Shown here: piece after piece, positions 8,654 to 15,632 of the stretch | Position numbering within the stretch: position 1 is the first letter of the stretch | How the letters are laid out: the number at the start of each line of letters is the position of its first letter | Assembly: GCA_031969915.1 (NCBI GenBank) | Contig: DALYJJ010000113.1 | Span: 1 to 20,204 of the forward strand | Direction of reading: 5' to 3' | Source: DALYJJ01 sp031969915 | GTDB lineage: Bacteria > Acidobacteriota > Terriglobia > Bryobacterales > Bryobacteraceae | Length of the DNA stretch: 20,204 nucleotides | Notes under the pieces: generated by a model | Told to the model about the DNA's origin: nothing | Database searches by the model: none | What the model saw: only the letters and a program-made list of their open reading frames with translations | Made by a program: the position numbers and the translations under genes

Positions 8654-9001
8654 CTACTTGTGGTTCGGCACCAGTCCCGTGGCCCGGGCCTGGGCCAGCA
8701 GGCTGCTCAAGCGCGCGGCTTCGGCCGTCGCCACGCGCCGCCCAAACCGGGACAGCCGGTAGTAACGGCGGCGCTCGTCGGTGTTTTCCGGCTCCGGGCT
8801 CTCCTCCAGTTCCTCGATCAGCCCCTGTTCGAGCATGCGCCGGATGGAACTATACAGGGTGCCCGCGCTGAGTTGGACCTTGCCCGATGTTCGGGCCGCT
8901 ACCTCCTGCATGATCGAGTAGCCGTGACGGTCCCGGTCGGCGAGCGAGATCAGGATGTGAAAGACCGCGGCGGGGAGAGGGAGGAGGGTGTCGGGGTTCA
9001 T
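8654..9001 (-). CDS. PadR-family transcriptional regulator
   Basis: The 115-residue protein has the PadR winged-helix layout: a first helix (FHILISLADRDRHGYSIMQE, residues 14-33), a recognition region SAGTLYSSIRRMLEQGLIEE at about 45-64, and the wing ERRRYYRLSRFGRR at about 76-89, followed by a short C-terminal helix. The compact C-terminus is typical of the short subfamily (PadR-s2 type). ATG 9001 is the only sensible start. It lies directly upstream of the ADOP-type permease with a 6-bp gap, and repressors of this family in acidobacteria are commonly paired with such permeases. A promoter with a palindrome lies in front of it, so it probably represses its own operon. Its ligand is unknown. 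Confidence 0.92.
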   Translation of the reverse strand: MNPDTLLPLPAAVFHILISLADRDRHGYSIMQEVAARTSGKVQLSAGTLYSSIRRMLEQGLIEELEESPEPENTDERRRYYRLSRFGRRVATAEAARLSSLLAQARATGLVPNHK

Positions 9002-9020
9002 GGAGACTCGATCTGTTTAT

Positions 9021-9049
9021 ACTATAGCGGATCTCGTTATAGTGTGCAA
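9021..9049 (-). promoter_or_regulatory. padR promoter with overlapping palindromic operator
   Basis: Read on the minus strand, a -35 TTGCAC (plus-strand 9044-9049) and a -10 TATAGT (plus-strand 9021-9026) are separated by exactly 17 bp; the -10 matches the sigma-70 consensus at 5 of 6 bases, the -35 at 3. The -10 is also one arm of an inverted repeat, ACTATA at 9021-9026 and TATAGT at 9038-9043, with two more matching CG positions inside, so a repressor bound there would cover the spacer and the -10. Two TATACT copies at 9018-9023 and 9053-9058 flank it. A PadR dimer is the natural candidate ligand; that is inference. Confidence 0.55.
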
Positions 9050-9132
9050 GGCTATACTCTCTGCAAGAAGACACGGGCGGAAGGCCGCAATGATATGCTG
9101 TCCGTGCCCTTCGCCGGGCAAGGAGAGCAGGC

Positions 9133-10767
9133 TTGCAGAATCGGCGCGAATTCCTGGGTCTATTGGCGGGTGCTTGTTCGACGGCGAATGCCGCCGGTCC
9201 CCGGCGCCGGCCGAATATCCTCCTGATCGCCGCCGACGATCTGGGGTACTCGGATCCGGGCTGCTACGGCGGCGAGATCGAGACGCCCAACCTGAACCGG
9301 CTCGCCGCAGGCGGCATCCGCTTCACGCAACTCTACAGCAGCGCCCGCTGCTGTCCCTCGCGGGCCGCGCTGCTTACCGGGCAGCATCCGCACAAAGTGG
9401 GAATGGGCAACATGGTGGGCGGGCAGGCTCGCTCCGGATATCCGGGTTATGAGGGCCGCATTGGGGAACGCGTACGGTTTCTCCCGGGCATCTTGCGCGA
9501 GGGCGGCTACACCACGTTGATGGCCGGCAAGTGGCACCTGGGTGAGCCGGGGCCGTTAGCCCGCGGCTTCGACGAGTTCTACGGGATGCTGCACGGCTTC
9601 GACAGTTTCTGGGATGCCTCGAAGTATACGCGGCTGCCGGGCGGCCGGCCCGAGATCCCGTCCCGGGCACCCTTCTACGCGACCGATGCGATCACCGACC
9701 ATGCGCTCAGCTTCCTGGGAGGAGCGCGCCGGACCGCGGGCAAGCCGTGGTTTCTCTACTTGGCCTACAACGCCCCGCACTTTCCGCTCCACGCTCCGCG
9801 GGAGTTAATCGACAAATATCAGTCGGTCTACGAGCAAGGCTGGGATCTGATTCGCGAAAAGCGCTTTGAGCGCATGCGGAAGCTGGGCTTGATCGACCCG
9901 CGGTGGCGGCTCCCGGAGCGCAGCATTGTGGGACCGAATCGCGTGTCCAACCTGAACGGGTGGGCGGCCAAACAGAATCCCGCGTGGGCGGACATCCCGG
10001 CGGACCGGAGGAAAGATCTGGCGCGTCGCATGGCTGTCTTCGCAGCCATGGTTGACCGGATGGACTGGAATATCGGACGGGTGGTTGCGGACCTGGAATC
10101 GAAGGGCGAACTGGAAAACACGTTGATCCTGTTCTGTTCGGACAACGGTTCGTGCGCGGAGTGGGATCCGTGGGGCTTCGACCTCCGAAGCGGGCCGGAT
10201 AACGTGCTCCACGCGGGCGACAGGTTGCTCGAGATGGGTCAGCCAGGAACGTACCACAGCTATGGTTCCGGCTGGGCGAACGTGGGAAACACGCCTTGGC
10301 GTCTCTACAAGCACTACACGCACGAAGGGGGCATCTCCGGGCCGACGATCGCTCATTGGCCGGCCGGGCTGCGCGGGCGGCCGGGAGGCACAGGGAACCA
10401 GCCGTGGCATTTCATCGACGTCCTTCCGACGCTGGCTTCAGTGGCCGGTGTGCGGGCGCCGGAGGAATGCGCCGGAGTGAACATGGCCCCGATGTTCGGC
10501 GGCGCCCGGGTCAGGCGTGGACCGCTCTTCTGGGAGCACGAAGGCAGCCGCGCGGTCCGGGAAGGGAAGTGGAAGCTGACGGCGGTGTATCCGCGGGGCC
10601 AATGGGAGCTCTATGACATGGAGGCCGACCGCGTGGAATTGAGCAACGTTGCCGCGAGCCATCCGGAGCGCGTGCGGCAGATGGCCGCGCAGTGGGAGGC
10701 TTGGGCGCGGGCGAACGGGGCGATTCCTTGGATCTGGGACCCGCCATACCCGGCAGGCACGGAGTGA
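9133..10767 (+). CDS. Tat-exported sulfatase
   Basis: The 544-residue protein is a type I (formylglycine) sulfatase. The N-terminus NRREFLGLLAGACSTANAAG has a twin-arginine pair and an AxA-like end, so it should be exported folded through Tat. The catalytic signature is C73-C74-P75-S76-R77, with C73 to be oxidised to formylglycine. Metal and active-site residues are D35-D36, K133 and H135 in AGKWHLG, and D337-N338 in SDNG. The start is TTG 9133 with GGAGAG at 9122-9127 in front. The length is usual for the family. Sequence does not tell which sulfate ester is the substrate; sulfated polysaccharides are the common targets of soil and marine relatives. It needs a formylglycine-generating enzyme encoded elsewhere. 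It is divergent from padR with a 131-bp intergenic region. Confidence 0.9.
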   Translation: MQNRREFLGLLAGACSTANAAGPRRRPNILLIAADDLGYSDPGCYGGEIETPNLNRLAAGGIRFTQLYSSARCCPSRAALLTGQHPHKVGMGNMVGGQARSGYPGYEGRIGERVRFLPGILREGGYTTLMAGKWHLGEPGPLARGFDEFYGMLHGFDSFWDASKYTRLPGGRPEIPSRAPFYATDAITDHALSFLGGARRTAGKPWFLYLAYNAPHFPLHAPRELIDKYQSVYEQGWDLIREKRFERMRKLGLIDPRWRLPERSIVGPNRVSNLNGWAAKQNPAWADIPADRRKDLARRMAVFAAMVDRMDWNIGRVVADLESKGELENTLILFCSDNGSCAEWDPWGFDLRSGPDNVLHAGDRLLEMGQPGTYHSYGSGWANVGNTPWRLYKHYTHEGGISGPTIAHWPAGLRGRPGGTGNQPWHFIDVLPTLASVAGVRAPEECAGVNMAPMFGGARVRRGPLFWEHEGSRAVREGKWKLTAVYPRGQWELYDMEADRVELSNVAASHPERVRQMAAQWEAWARANGAIPWIWDPPYPAGTE

Positions 10768-10790
10768 AAGGGGAACGGACAGAAGCGCAG

Positions 10791-10867
10791 TGGTGGGCCT
10801 GACAGAACTCGAATCTGTGACCTCTACCGTGTCAAGGTAGCGCTCTAACCAACTGAGCTACAGGCCC
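10791..10867 (-). tRNA. tRNA-Val (anticodon GAC)
   Basis: The minus strand folds as a full 77-nt cloverleaf including an encoded CCA. The acceptor stem is GGGCCTG with CAGGCCC, discriminator A. The D stem is GCTC/GAGC with loop AGTTGGTTA. The anticodon stem is CTACC/GGTAG with loop TTGACAC, which gives anticodon GAC. A 5-nt variable loop (AGGTC) precedes the T stem ACAGA/TCTGT with loop TTCGAGT. All stems pair perfectly. It converges with the sulfatase gene, 23 bp away. No integrase or flanking direct repeat is visible, so it does not look like a used attachment site. Confidence 0.97.
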
Positions 10868-10934
10868 GTGTGGGGTGTTTCTTAGGCCCCTTCAGTTTAT
10901 CACAGCCCTATGCGCCCGCCCTTCGGGTGAAGCC

Positions 10935-12005
10935 TCATCCGCCGGGGAGTTCCTCGTCGAAGCACACCGCCACTTTGCCGCAGCGGCCGGAAGCCATCAG
11001 CGAATAGGCTTCGCTCACCTGGGCAAGCGGGAACCGGTGCGTAACCAGGTCGGCTGGATGCAGGTTCCAGCGGACCAGGCGCTCGACGAGTTCCTCCATC
11101 AGCCATGTGGACGTGACCCAGGAGCCGTAGATCGTCTTCTGATCGTGAATGATGTCCGGCGACGGGTTGAACTCCACGCTCCCGCCCTCGCCGAGCATCA
11201 CGATCCTGCCCCATTTGCGAGTGGCGCGAATGGCGGTGGCGCGGGCGGCCGCGTTTGCCGAGCAATCGACGGCGCGCTCGACGCCGTGGCCGCCGGTGAG
11301 GTCGCGGACCTCGTCCACGTTGCCCGGTCCCGCTTTGAGCGCGACGTCCACCGCGCCAAGCCGTGTGGCCAGAGCGAGGCGCTCGTCGATCGATTCGATG
11401 CCGATGATCCTGTCAGCGCCGAGTTTGCGGCAGAGCACGCCCGTGGCGAGGCCCACCGGACCGAGGCCCGTGATGAGGACCGAGTCCGTGCCGCAGATGC
11501 CGATCTTCATCAGGCCCTCATACACGGTGCCGAAACCGCAGGCCACCTGCGCGCCGTCGGCGAAGCTAAGTTCCTCGGGCAGCAGGATGAGGTCCTTTTC
11601 CTCGGCGAGTAAGTAGTCCGCCATGCCGCCGTCGCGCTGCCAGCCGTAAGCGCGGCGATACCGCTGGCTGGTGCATGAGATCATGTATCCGCGCCGGCAG
11701 TCGTTGCAGACGCCGCATCCGGAGATGTGATACACAATGACGCGATCACCGGCCTGGAAGCGCCGGCAGCCAGGCCCGGTTTCGACGATCTGGCCGGCGG
11801 GCTCGTGGCCGGCGATGACGCCCTGATAGCCCTCCGGGCCTTTTCCCAGGTGCTCATGATAAATGCAGCGGATGTCGGAGCCGCAGATGGTGGAGGCCTT
11901 CATCCGCAGCAGCACCTCGCCGTGGCCGGGAGTGGGGACGCCGGCCTCCCTCAGTTCCGTAGTGCTGTCGCCTGGTAAGTAAGCTGCTAACATCGTTGCC
12001 GGCAT
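10935..12005 (-). CDS. Zinc-dependent alcohol dehydrogenase (MDR family)
   Basis: The 356-residue protein is a medium-chain dehydrogenase/reductase. Catalytic zinc ligands are C41 (in STICGSD) and H67-E68 (in AGHEPAG). The structural zinc lobe is intact with C97, C100, C103 and C111. The Rossmann motif is GLGPVG at 180-185, and the acidic E204 at the end of the second strand (IIGIES) favours NAD over NADP. ATG 12005 is preceded by AGGAG about 10 nt upstream; an in-frame ATG at residue 5 is possible. The aldo/keto reductase stop lies 6 bp ahead, so the two form an operon. The substrate is probably a sugar, polyol or other secondary alcohol, but sequence does not settle it. Confidence 0.9.
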   Translation of the reverse strand: MPATMLAAYLPGDSTTELREAGVPTPGHGEVLLRMKASTICGSDIRCIYHEHLGKGPEGYQGVIAGHEPAGQIVETGPGCRRFQAGDRVIVYHISGCGVCNDCRRGYMISCTSQRYRRAYGWQRDGGMADYLLAEEKDLILLPEELSFADGAQVACGFGTVYEGLMKIGICGTDSVLITGLGPVGLATGVLCRKLGADRIIGIESIDERLALATRLGAVDVALKAGPGNVDEVRDLTGGHGVERAVDCSANAAARATAIRATRKWGRIVMLGEGGSVEFNPSPDIIHDQKTIYGSWVTSTWLMEELVERLVRWNLHPADLVTHRFPLAQVSEAYSLMASGRCGKVAVCFDEELPGG

Positions 12006-12011
12006 AAGTTA

Positions 12012-13025
12012 CTAACTCCTGATGATTCCATCGACGTCCCAGAGATCCTCCCACGATTGGCCGGGCCTCCACAGAAACACTTGTCCCTTGATCAGACGGC
12101 AGTTCCGGTCAATCGCGGCGATGTTCTCCATGTCCCGTTCGCTGAGCGGCGCGGAGGTGGCAGCCAGAAGATTCGCGGCGTAGTTCTTGAGCTGGGTGGA
12201 GAACGGGATCGGGGTCTGCCCGCGCTGTACTGCCCACTTCACGCAGACCGCGGCGGGATGCATGTAGAGGCGTTGGGCGATGTCCAGGATCACGGGGTCT
12301 TCGAGCGGGGAGGTGTCTTCCGCGGTGCGGTCCCGCTCCGGGCGGTTGGGTGAGCCGAGCGGGCAATAGCCGATGGGCTCGATGCCCTCGGCCCGGACGA
12401 AGTCGAATAGCTCGGGCTGCTGGAAATGCGGGTGCAGTTCCATTTCGTTGACGGCGGGTCTGATCCGCGCGTCCCGCAACAGGAGGCGCAGCTTCGGGAT
12501 GGTCATGTTCGACGTGCCGATGTGTCGAACCAGTCCCAGGTCTACCAGCGCCTCCATCTGCCGCCAGGTCTTCATGAAGTCTTCGTGGAGGTACGGCTTC
12601 GCCGCCGCGCTGCGGCTCTCCACGGAGCAGCCCGGCGGATGGAAGTTCGGAAACGGCCAATGCACCAGATAGGTGTCCAGGTAGCGGCACTTGAGATCCG
12701 CGATGGAGGCGCGGCAAGCGGGGATGACGTCGTCCTCGCCGTGCTTGTCGTTCCAGAGTTTCGAGGTGATCCAGAGTTCGTCGCGCCGCACCTGGCCCAT
12801 GACGAGCACGTCGCCGATGGCCTGTTCGTTGCCGTAGACGGCGGCGCAGTCGAGGTGGCGGTAGCCGACCTCGATGGCGCCGCGAACGGCTTCTGCCACC
12901 TGGGCCGGGGAGACGCGGTCGGAGCCGAAAGTGCCAAGGCCGATGGCGGGCATGAGCGCGCCGGACGCAAGCCGGCGCTTTGGAACAAGGTTCGGATCGA
13001 TGCGGATCTTCGGGGTTCGATGCAT
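12012..13025 (-). CDS. Aldo/keto reductase
   Basis: The 337-residue protein has the AKR (beta/alpha)8 signature. The tetrad is complete: D59 and Y64 in YRHLDCAAVYGNE, K89 in ITSKLWND and H122 in YLVHWPF. GTSNM near residue 197, NEMELHPHFQQ and the C-terminal PIPFSTQLKN, at the usual cofactor-binding place, are also of family type. It should reduce aldehydes or ketones with a nicotinamide cofactor. I chose ATG 13025 because homologues begin shortly before the RLASGALMPAIGLGTF strand; the frame extends to an ATG at 13088 with 21 extra residues of poor composition. Neither start has a convincing Shine-Dalgarno sequence. It is the first gene of a two-gene operon with the zinc dehydrogenase, so the pair may interconvert carbonyl and alcohol forms of one substrate; that is inference. 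Confidence 0.88.
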   Translation of the reverse strand: MHRTPKIRIDPNLVPKRRLASGALMPAIGLGTFGSDRVSPAQVAEAVRGAIEVGYRHLDCAAVYGNEQAIGDVLVMGQVRRDELWITSKLWNDKHGEDDVIPACRASIADLKCRYLDTYLVHWPFPNFHPPGCSVESRSAAAKPYLHEDFMKTWRQMEALVDLGLVRHIGTSNMTIPKLRLLLRDARIRPAVNEMELHPHFQQPELFDFVRAEGIEPIGYCPLGSPNRPERDRTAEDTSPLEDPVILDIAQRLYMHPAAVCVKWAVQRGQTPIPFSTQLKNYAANLLAATSAPLSERDMENIAAIDRNCRLIKGQVFLWRPGQSWEDLWDVDGIIRS

Positions 13026-13040
13026 GGGGTAAAGGAACAC

Positions 13041-13075
13041 TGTATCGCTACTGAGCCGGCCGCGCAGGCGATACA
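13041..13075. repeat. Inverted repeat in front of the aldo/keto reductase operon
   Basis: TGTATCG (13041-13047) and CGATACA (13069-13075) form a 7-bp perfect inverted repeat around a 21-bp GC-rich centre. It lies 16 bp upstream of the chosen start of the aldo/keto reductase, where an operator would be expected. No regulator gene is adjacent, so a function is speculative. Confidence 0.35.
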
Positions 13076-13086
13076 CTCGTGGAGTC

Positions 13087-13272
13087 ATGCGCCCGCCTCG
13101 ACTGTCCCGCCGCGCACTCGTCCTGGCCGCAGCACTGCGTTCTCAGGCGGAGAAGGCGCTCAAAGCTGGGGCGATGTTCTCGTCGAGCGTCGTGCTGGCC
13201 ACTTGCGTTTCAGGAGTTCAAGGACAAGTGGTACGCCGCCCACGCGGCGCGGCTGGTCGCGCGCTGGCATGA
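13087..13272 (+). CDS. Short hypothetical frame, possibly the start of a broken gene
   Basis: ATG 13087 opens a 61-codon frame whose first 20 residues (MRPPRLSRRALVLAAALRSQ) look like a signal peptide or a membrane anchor, with arginines followed by an aliphatic run. After about residue 50 it becomes a basic, low-complexity tail that runs across the IstB-like remnant in a different frame. This pattern suggests that the 5' end of a secreted-protein gene was joined to unrelated DNA. I cannot name the protein. The frame could also be spurious. Confidence 0.25.
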   Translation: MRPPRLSRRALVLAAALRSQAEKALKAGAMFSSSVVLATCVSGVQGQVVRRPRGAAGRALA

Positions 13273-13378
13273 GCAGATCGGCGATCCCACGCTGGCCGAC
13301 GGCATTCTCGATCCCCTCGTGCACAACGCCCATCGCATCGAGATGGGTGGGGATTCCATGCGCCAAACGCGTGGCAAG
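13262..13378 (+). pseudogene. Remnant of IS21-family IstB ATPase (C-terminal end)
   Basis: These 39 codons read like the C-terminal tail of IstB, the AAA+ helper of IS21 transposition: WHEQIGDPTLADGI, then LVHNAHRIEMGGDSMR. That tail is among the most recognisable parts of the family. The rest of IstB, about 200 residues including the Walker motifs, and all of istA are absent. The frame continues on both sides without homology I can name, and the normal stop is gone. It is a scar of a deleted insertion sequence, not a working gene. Recognition is from memory of family members; no alignment was run. Confidence 0.72.
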
Positions 13379-13412
13379 CCGAAACACGTAGCTGCAGCCC
13401 CCGCATCTTGCT

Positions 13413-13817
13413 ATGGTGAACACGAGCATGACCATCGCGCGAACTGCTCTCGGAATCGGAGCCGTGGTATGCGGTCTTGCATCGGTCGGTTCTTGGTTGC
13501 TCCTTCAACTCGGCGGTGTGACCCGATCTGAAGGATTTGCGACAGCCATGGTAACGTATGGTGCCGCGGCCACGTTCATCGCCTGCGTCGCCGGTGCCGC
13601 TTACTTGCGCGAGCGGCCAAACGGAAGGGCGGCAGGGTGGAGACGGGCCCTGTTCTTGGCCGGAGCATTCGGACTTCCCGTTCCGCTCCTCTATATTGCC
13701 GCTTCAAGAGGCACGGTCTTGCAACTCCCCGAAATCGACCTACTCCTGGTCGCATTTATCCTTTTGATTGCCTTCTTCCGCCCCAAATGCAAGGCAGATG
13801 CCGTGTCGAAACCTTAG
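13413..13817 (+). CDS. Small four-helix membrane protein, hypothetical
   Basis: The 134-residue product has four hydrophobic segments at about residues 11-35, 42-65, 79-97 and 105-122, separated by short charged loops (RERPNGRAAGWRR at 66-78). The C-terminus FFRPKCKADAVSKP is positively charged. I recognise no family and see no catalytic motif. Two in-frame ATGs (13413 and 13428) are possible and neither has a clear Shine-Dalgarno sequence. By eye the stretch looks less GC-rich than its neighbours, and it sits next to the IstB remnant, so acquisition by transfer is plausible. The alternating hydrophobic pattern argues that the frame is real. Confidence 0.55.
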   Translation: MVNTSMTIARTALGIGAVVCGLASVGSWLLLQLGGVTRSEGFATAMVTYGAAATFIACVAGAAYLRERPNGRAAGWRRALFLAGAFGLPVPLLYIAASRGTVLQLPEIDLLLVAFILLIAFFRPKCKADAVSKP

Positions 13818-13937
13818 CTGATCCTGTTTGACACGACTGGGATGAAAGATGCAATGTTCGAAGCGCTGGCCGCGCTTCGGGGCTACCGTTTGTTGGCAGC
13901 GGCACCGCGCGCAGATCCTATGGCCGCCGCCCGGCGG

Positions 13938-15050
13938 CTAGAGAACGTCCCGGAGCGCCTTCCACGGGCGCCCTTGCGATTCGGCCACCGCGGGATACGT
14001 GACCACTCCCGCGTGTGTGTTCACGCCTTCGGCAATGGGTCCGCTCTCCGCGCAGGCCTTGGCCACCCCTTTGCTTGCCAACTGCAGCACGTAGGGGAAC
14101 GTGGCGTTCGTGAGGCCCAGCGTCGAAGTGTGGGGCACGGCGGCGGGCATGTTCGACACGCAGTAGTGCAACACGCCGTCGACATAGTAGACCGGGTCCG
14201 TGTGCGTGGTGGCGCGCGAGGTTTCAAAGCAGCCGCCCTGGTCGATGGAGACATCCACCATCACCGCGCCCCGCTTCATGTTCGCGATCATGTCGCGCCG
14301 CACCAGGCGGGGAGCTGAGGCGCCGGGGATGAGCACCGCGCCAATCACCAGGTCCGCCAGCCGCAGTGCTTCGCGAATCGTCCAGGTGTTCGACGCGAGC
14401 GTCACCACCTGCCCGTTATAGATGTCGTCCAGCTCGCGCAGCCGGTTCAGGTTGCGGTCGATGATGGTGACGTGCGCACCCAGGCCCAGCGCGATCTTGG
14501 CCGCGTTGTGGCCCACGACGCCGCCGCCGAGGATCACGCAATTCGCGGGCGCAACGCCGGGAATGCCGCCCAGCAGAATGCCGCGTCCGCCATTGGGCGC
14601 TTCCAGATACTGGGCGCCGATCTGCACGGACATCCGTCCGGCCACTTCGCTCATCGGCGTGAGCAGAGGCAGCGAACCGTCCGCCTCACGGATCGTCTCG
14701 TAGGCGATCGACGTCACTCTCCGGTCGATCAACTGCTGCGTCAGTTCGGGCAGCGGCGCCAGGTGGAGATAGGTGAACAGGATCAGGCCCGGCCGCAGAT
14801 GGGCGTACTCGGACGCCTGCGGCTCCTTCACCTTCACCACCATGTCGGCCTCGGCCCACACGTCGTTCGGGGTGGGAACGATGCGTGCGCCGGCCGCCAT
14901 GTAGTCTTCGTCGGGGATGGAACTGCCCATGCCCGCGCGGGTCTGCACGAGCACGTCGTGTCCGGCTTCCACCAGCGCCGTGACGCCGCTCGGCACCAGT
15001 CCTACTCGGGTTTCATGATCTTTGACTTCTCTCGGGACGCCGATCTTCAT
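13938..15050 (-). CDS. ald: Alanine dehydrogenase
   Basis: The 370-residue protein matches NAD-dependent L-alanine dehydrogenase along its full length. It catalyses the reversible deamination of alanine to pyruvate and ammonia with NADH formation. It begins MKIGVPREVKDHETRVGL. R15, K75 and H96 are in place for substrate binding and catalysis, and D270 (in VDVSIDQGG) completes the active site, at the same numbers as in the Mycobacterium tuberculosis enzyme as I recall it. The Rossmann loop is GGGVVG at 175-180, with D198 binding the ribose. ATG 15050 has GGAG 9 nt upstream. It lies 61 bp downstream of the peptidoglycan-binding-domain gene on the same strand. The lysine-catabolism relative (saccharopine dehydrogenase) is less likely given this N-terminus and length. 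Confidence 0.95.
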   Translation of the reverse strand: MKIGVPREVKDHETRVGLVPSGVTALVEAGHDVLVQTRAGMGSSIPDEDYMAAGARIVPTPNDVWAEADMVVKVKEPQASEYAHLRPGLILFTYLHLAPLPELTQQLIDRRVTSIAYETIREADGSLPLLTPMSEVAGRMSVQIGAQYLEAPNGGRGILLGGIPGVAPANCVILGGGVVGHNAAKIALGLGAHVTIIDRNLNRLRELDDIYNGQVVTLASNTWTIREALRLADLVIGAVLIPGASAPRLVRRDMIANMKRGAVMVDVSIDQGGCFETSRATTHTDPVYYVDGVLHYCVSNMPAAVPHTSTLGLTNATFPYVLQLASKGVAKACAESGPIAEGVNTHAGVVTYPAVAESQGRPWKALRDVL

Positions 15051-15111
15051 TGGCTCTCGCTCCGTTTCTGCTCACCCGGCGCAGCCGCGGTAACGGCGGC
15101 GGAGCGGGCGG

Positions 15112-15612
15112 CTAAGGCTGTTGTACTTCCGGCCTGACCGTTTGCGTGGGATTCTCGCGCCGCGGGCCAAGGCCCAATGAGATCAGCGAGAGCGCGTTCA
15201 GCTTGCCGCTGGCTTGCAGGTTCTGATCCTGCTGGAACCGCTTCAGCGCCTCCACCGAATCGGATCCCCAAACGCCGGTCGGTTCGCCCTGCAGATAGCC
15301 GCGCTGGATGAGCGCCTGCTGGATCTCGCGATACCGGTCCGGCGAAGGCGCCGAAGGCGCCGCTGGGCCACGGCGCACCGCTGCGATGGGCTTACGGCCC
15401 CGCCGCTTGGCGGCGGCCTGCGATTTCCGCGTCCCGCTTTTCGGGACCTTCGCGCCGGCTGAAGGTGAGGCCTTCTTTGCGCCCGGCTTGGCCGGGGACA
15501 CCTTTTTCGCGGCGCCGGACTTCTTCTTCGTCGAAGCCGGGGAGGCCGCTTCAGGAGTCAACATGAGAAGCAGCCCGGTCAGAAAAACGGCAAGAATTCG
15601 TACCACGCGCAA
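15112..15612 (-). CDS. Secreted peptidoglycan-binding-domain protein with Lys/Ala-rich linker
   Basis: The 166-residue product has an N-terminal signal peptide or anchor (RILAVFLTGLLLMLTPEAAS, residues 5-24). A low-complexity basic linker rich in Lys, Ala, Ser and Pro follows at 25-90. A PG_binding_1-type domain at about 92-148 has the typical pattern YREIQQALIQRGYLQGEPTG, a VWG turn, then EALKRFQQDQNL. Such domains bind cell-wall peptidoglycan; no catalytic domain is attached, so the protein may be a wall-binding or scaffold factor. The basic linker could bind wall teichuronic-like polymers, membrane or nucleic acid. The start is TTG 15612 (GTG 15606 is an alternative); no clear Shine-Dalgarno sequence is seen. 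It is upstream of ald on the same strand. Confidence 0.75.
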   Translation of the reverse strand: MRVVRILAVFLTGLLLMLTPEAASPASTKKKSGAAKKVSPAKPGAKKASPSAGAKVPKSGTRKSQAAAKRRGRKPIAAVRRGPAAPSAPSPDRYREIQQALIQRGYLQGEPTGVWGSDSVEALKRFQQDQNLQASGKLNALSLISLGLGPRRENPTQTVRPEVQQP

Positions 15613-15632
15613 GCTAGCAGTCTAACAAATCG

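Noticed and set aside
10910..10934. Terminator hairpin after the zinc dehydrogenase
   Set aside because: Only a CCC-GAA-GGG core pairs, with a mismatch beyond and no T tract.
10791..10934. tRNA-Val as an integration site of a genomic island
   Set aside because: No integrase gene and no repeated tRNA 3' end is visible in the window.
13842..14318. Plus-strand frame between the membrane protein and ald
   Set aside because: Most of it is antisense to alanine dehydrogenase and only the first 96 bp are free; no family pattern is seen.
15340..15366. Short repeated GGCGCCGAA units in the peptidoglycan-binding-domain gene
   Set aside because: They encode the Ala/Pro/Ser linker and are explained by low-complexity coding sequence.
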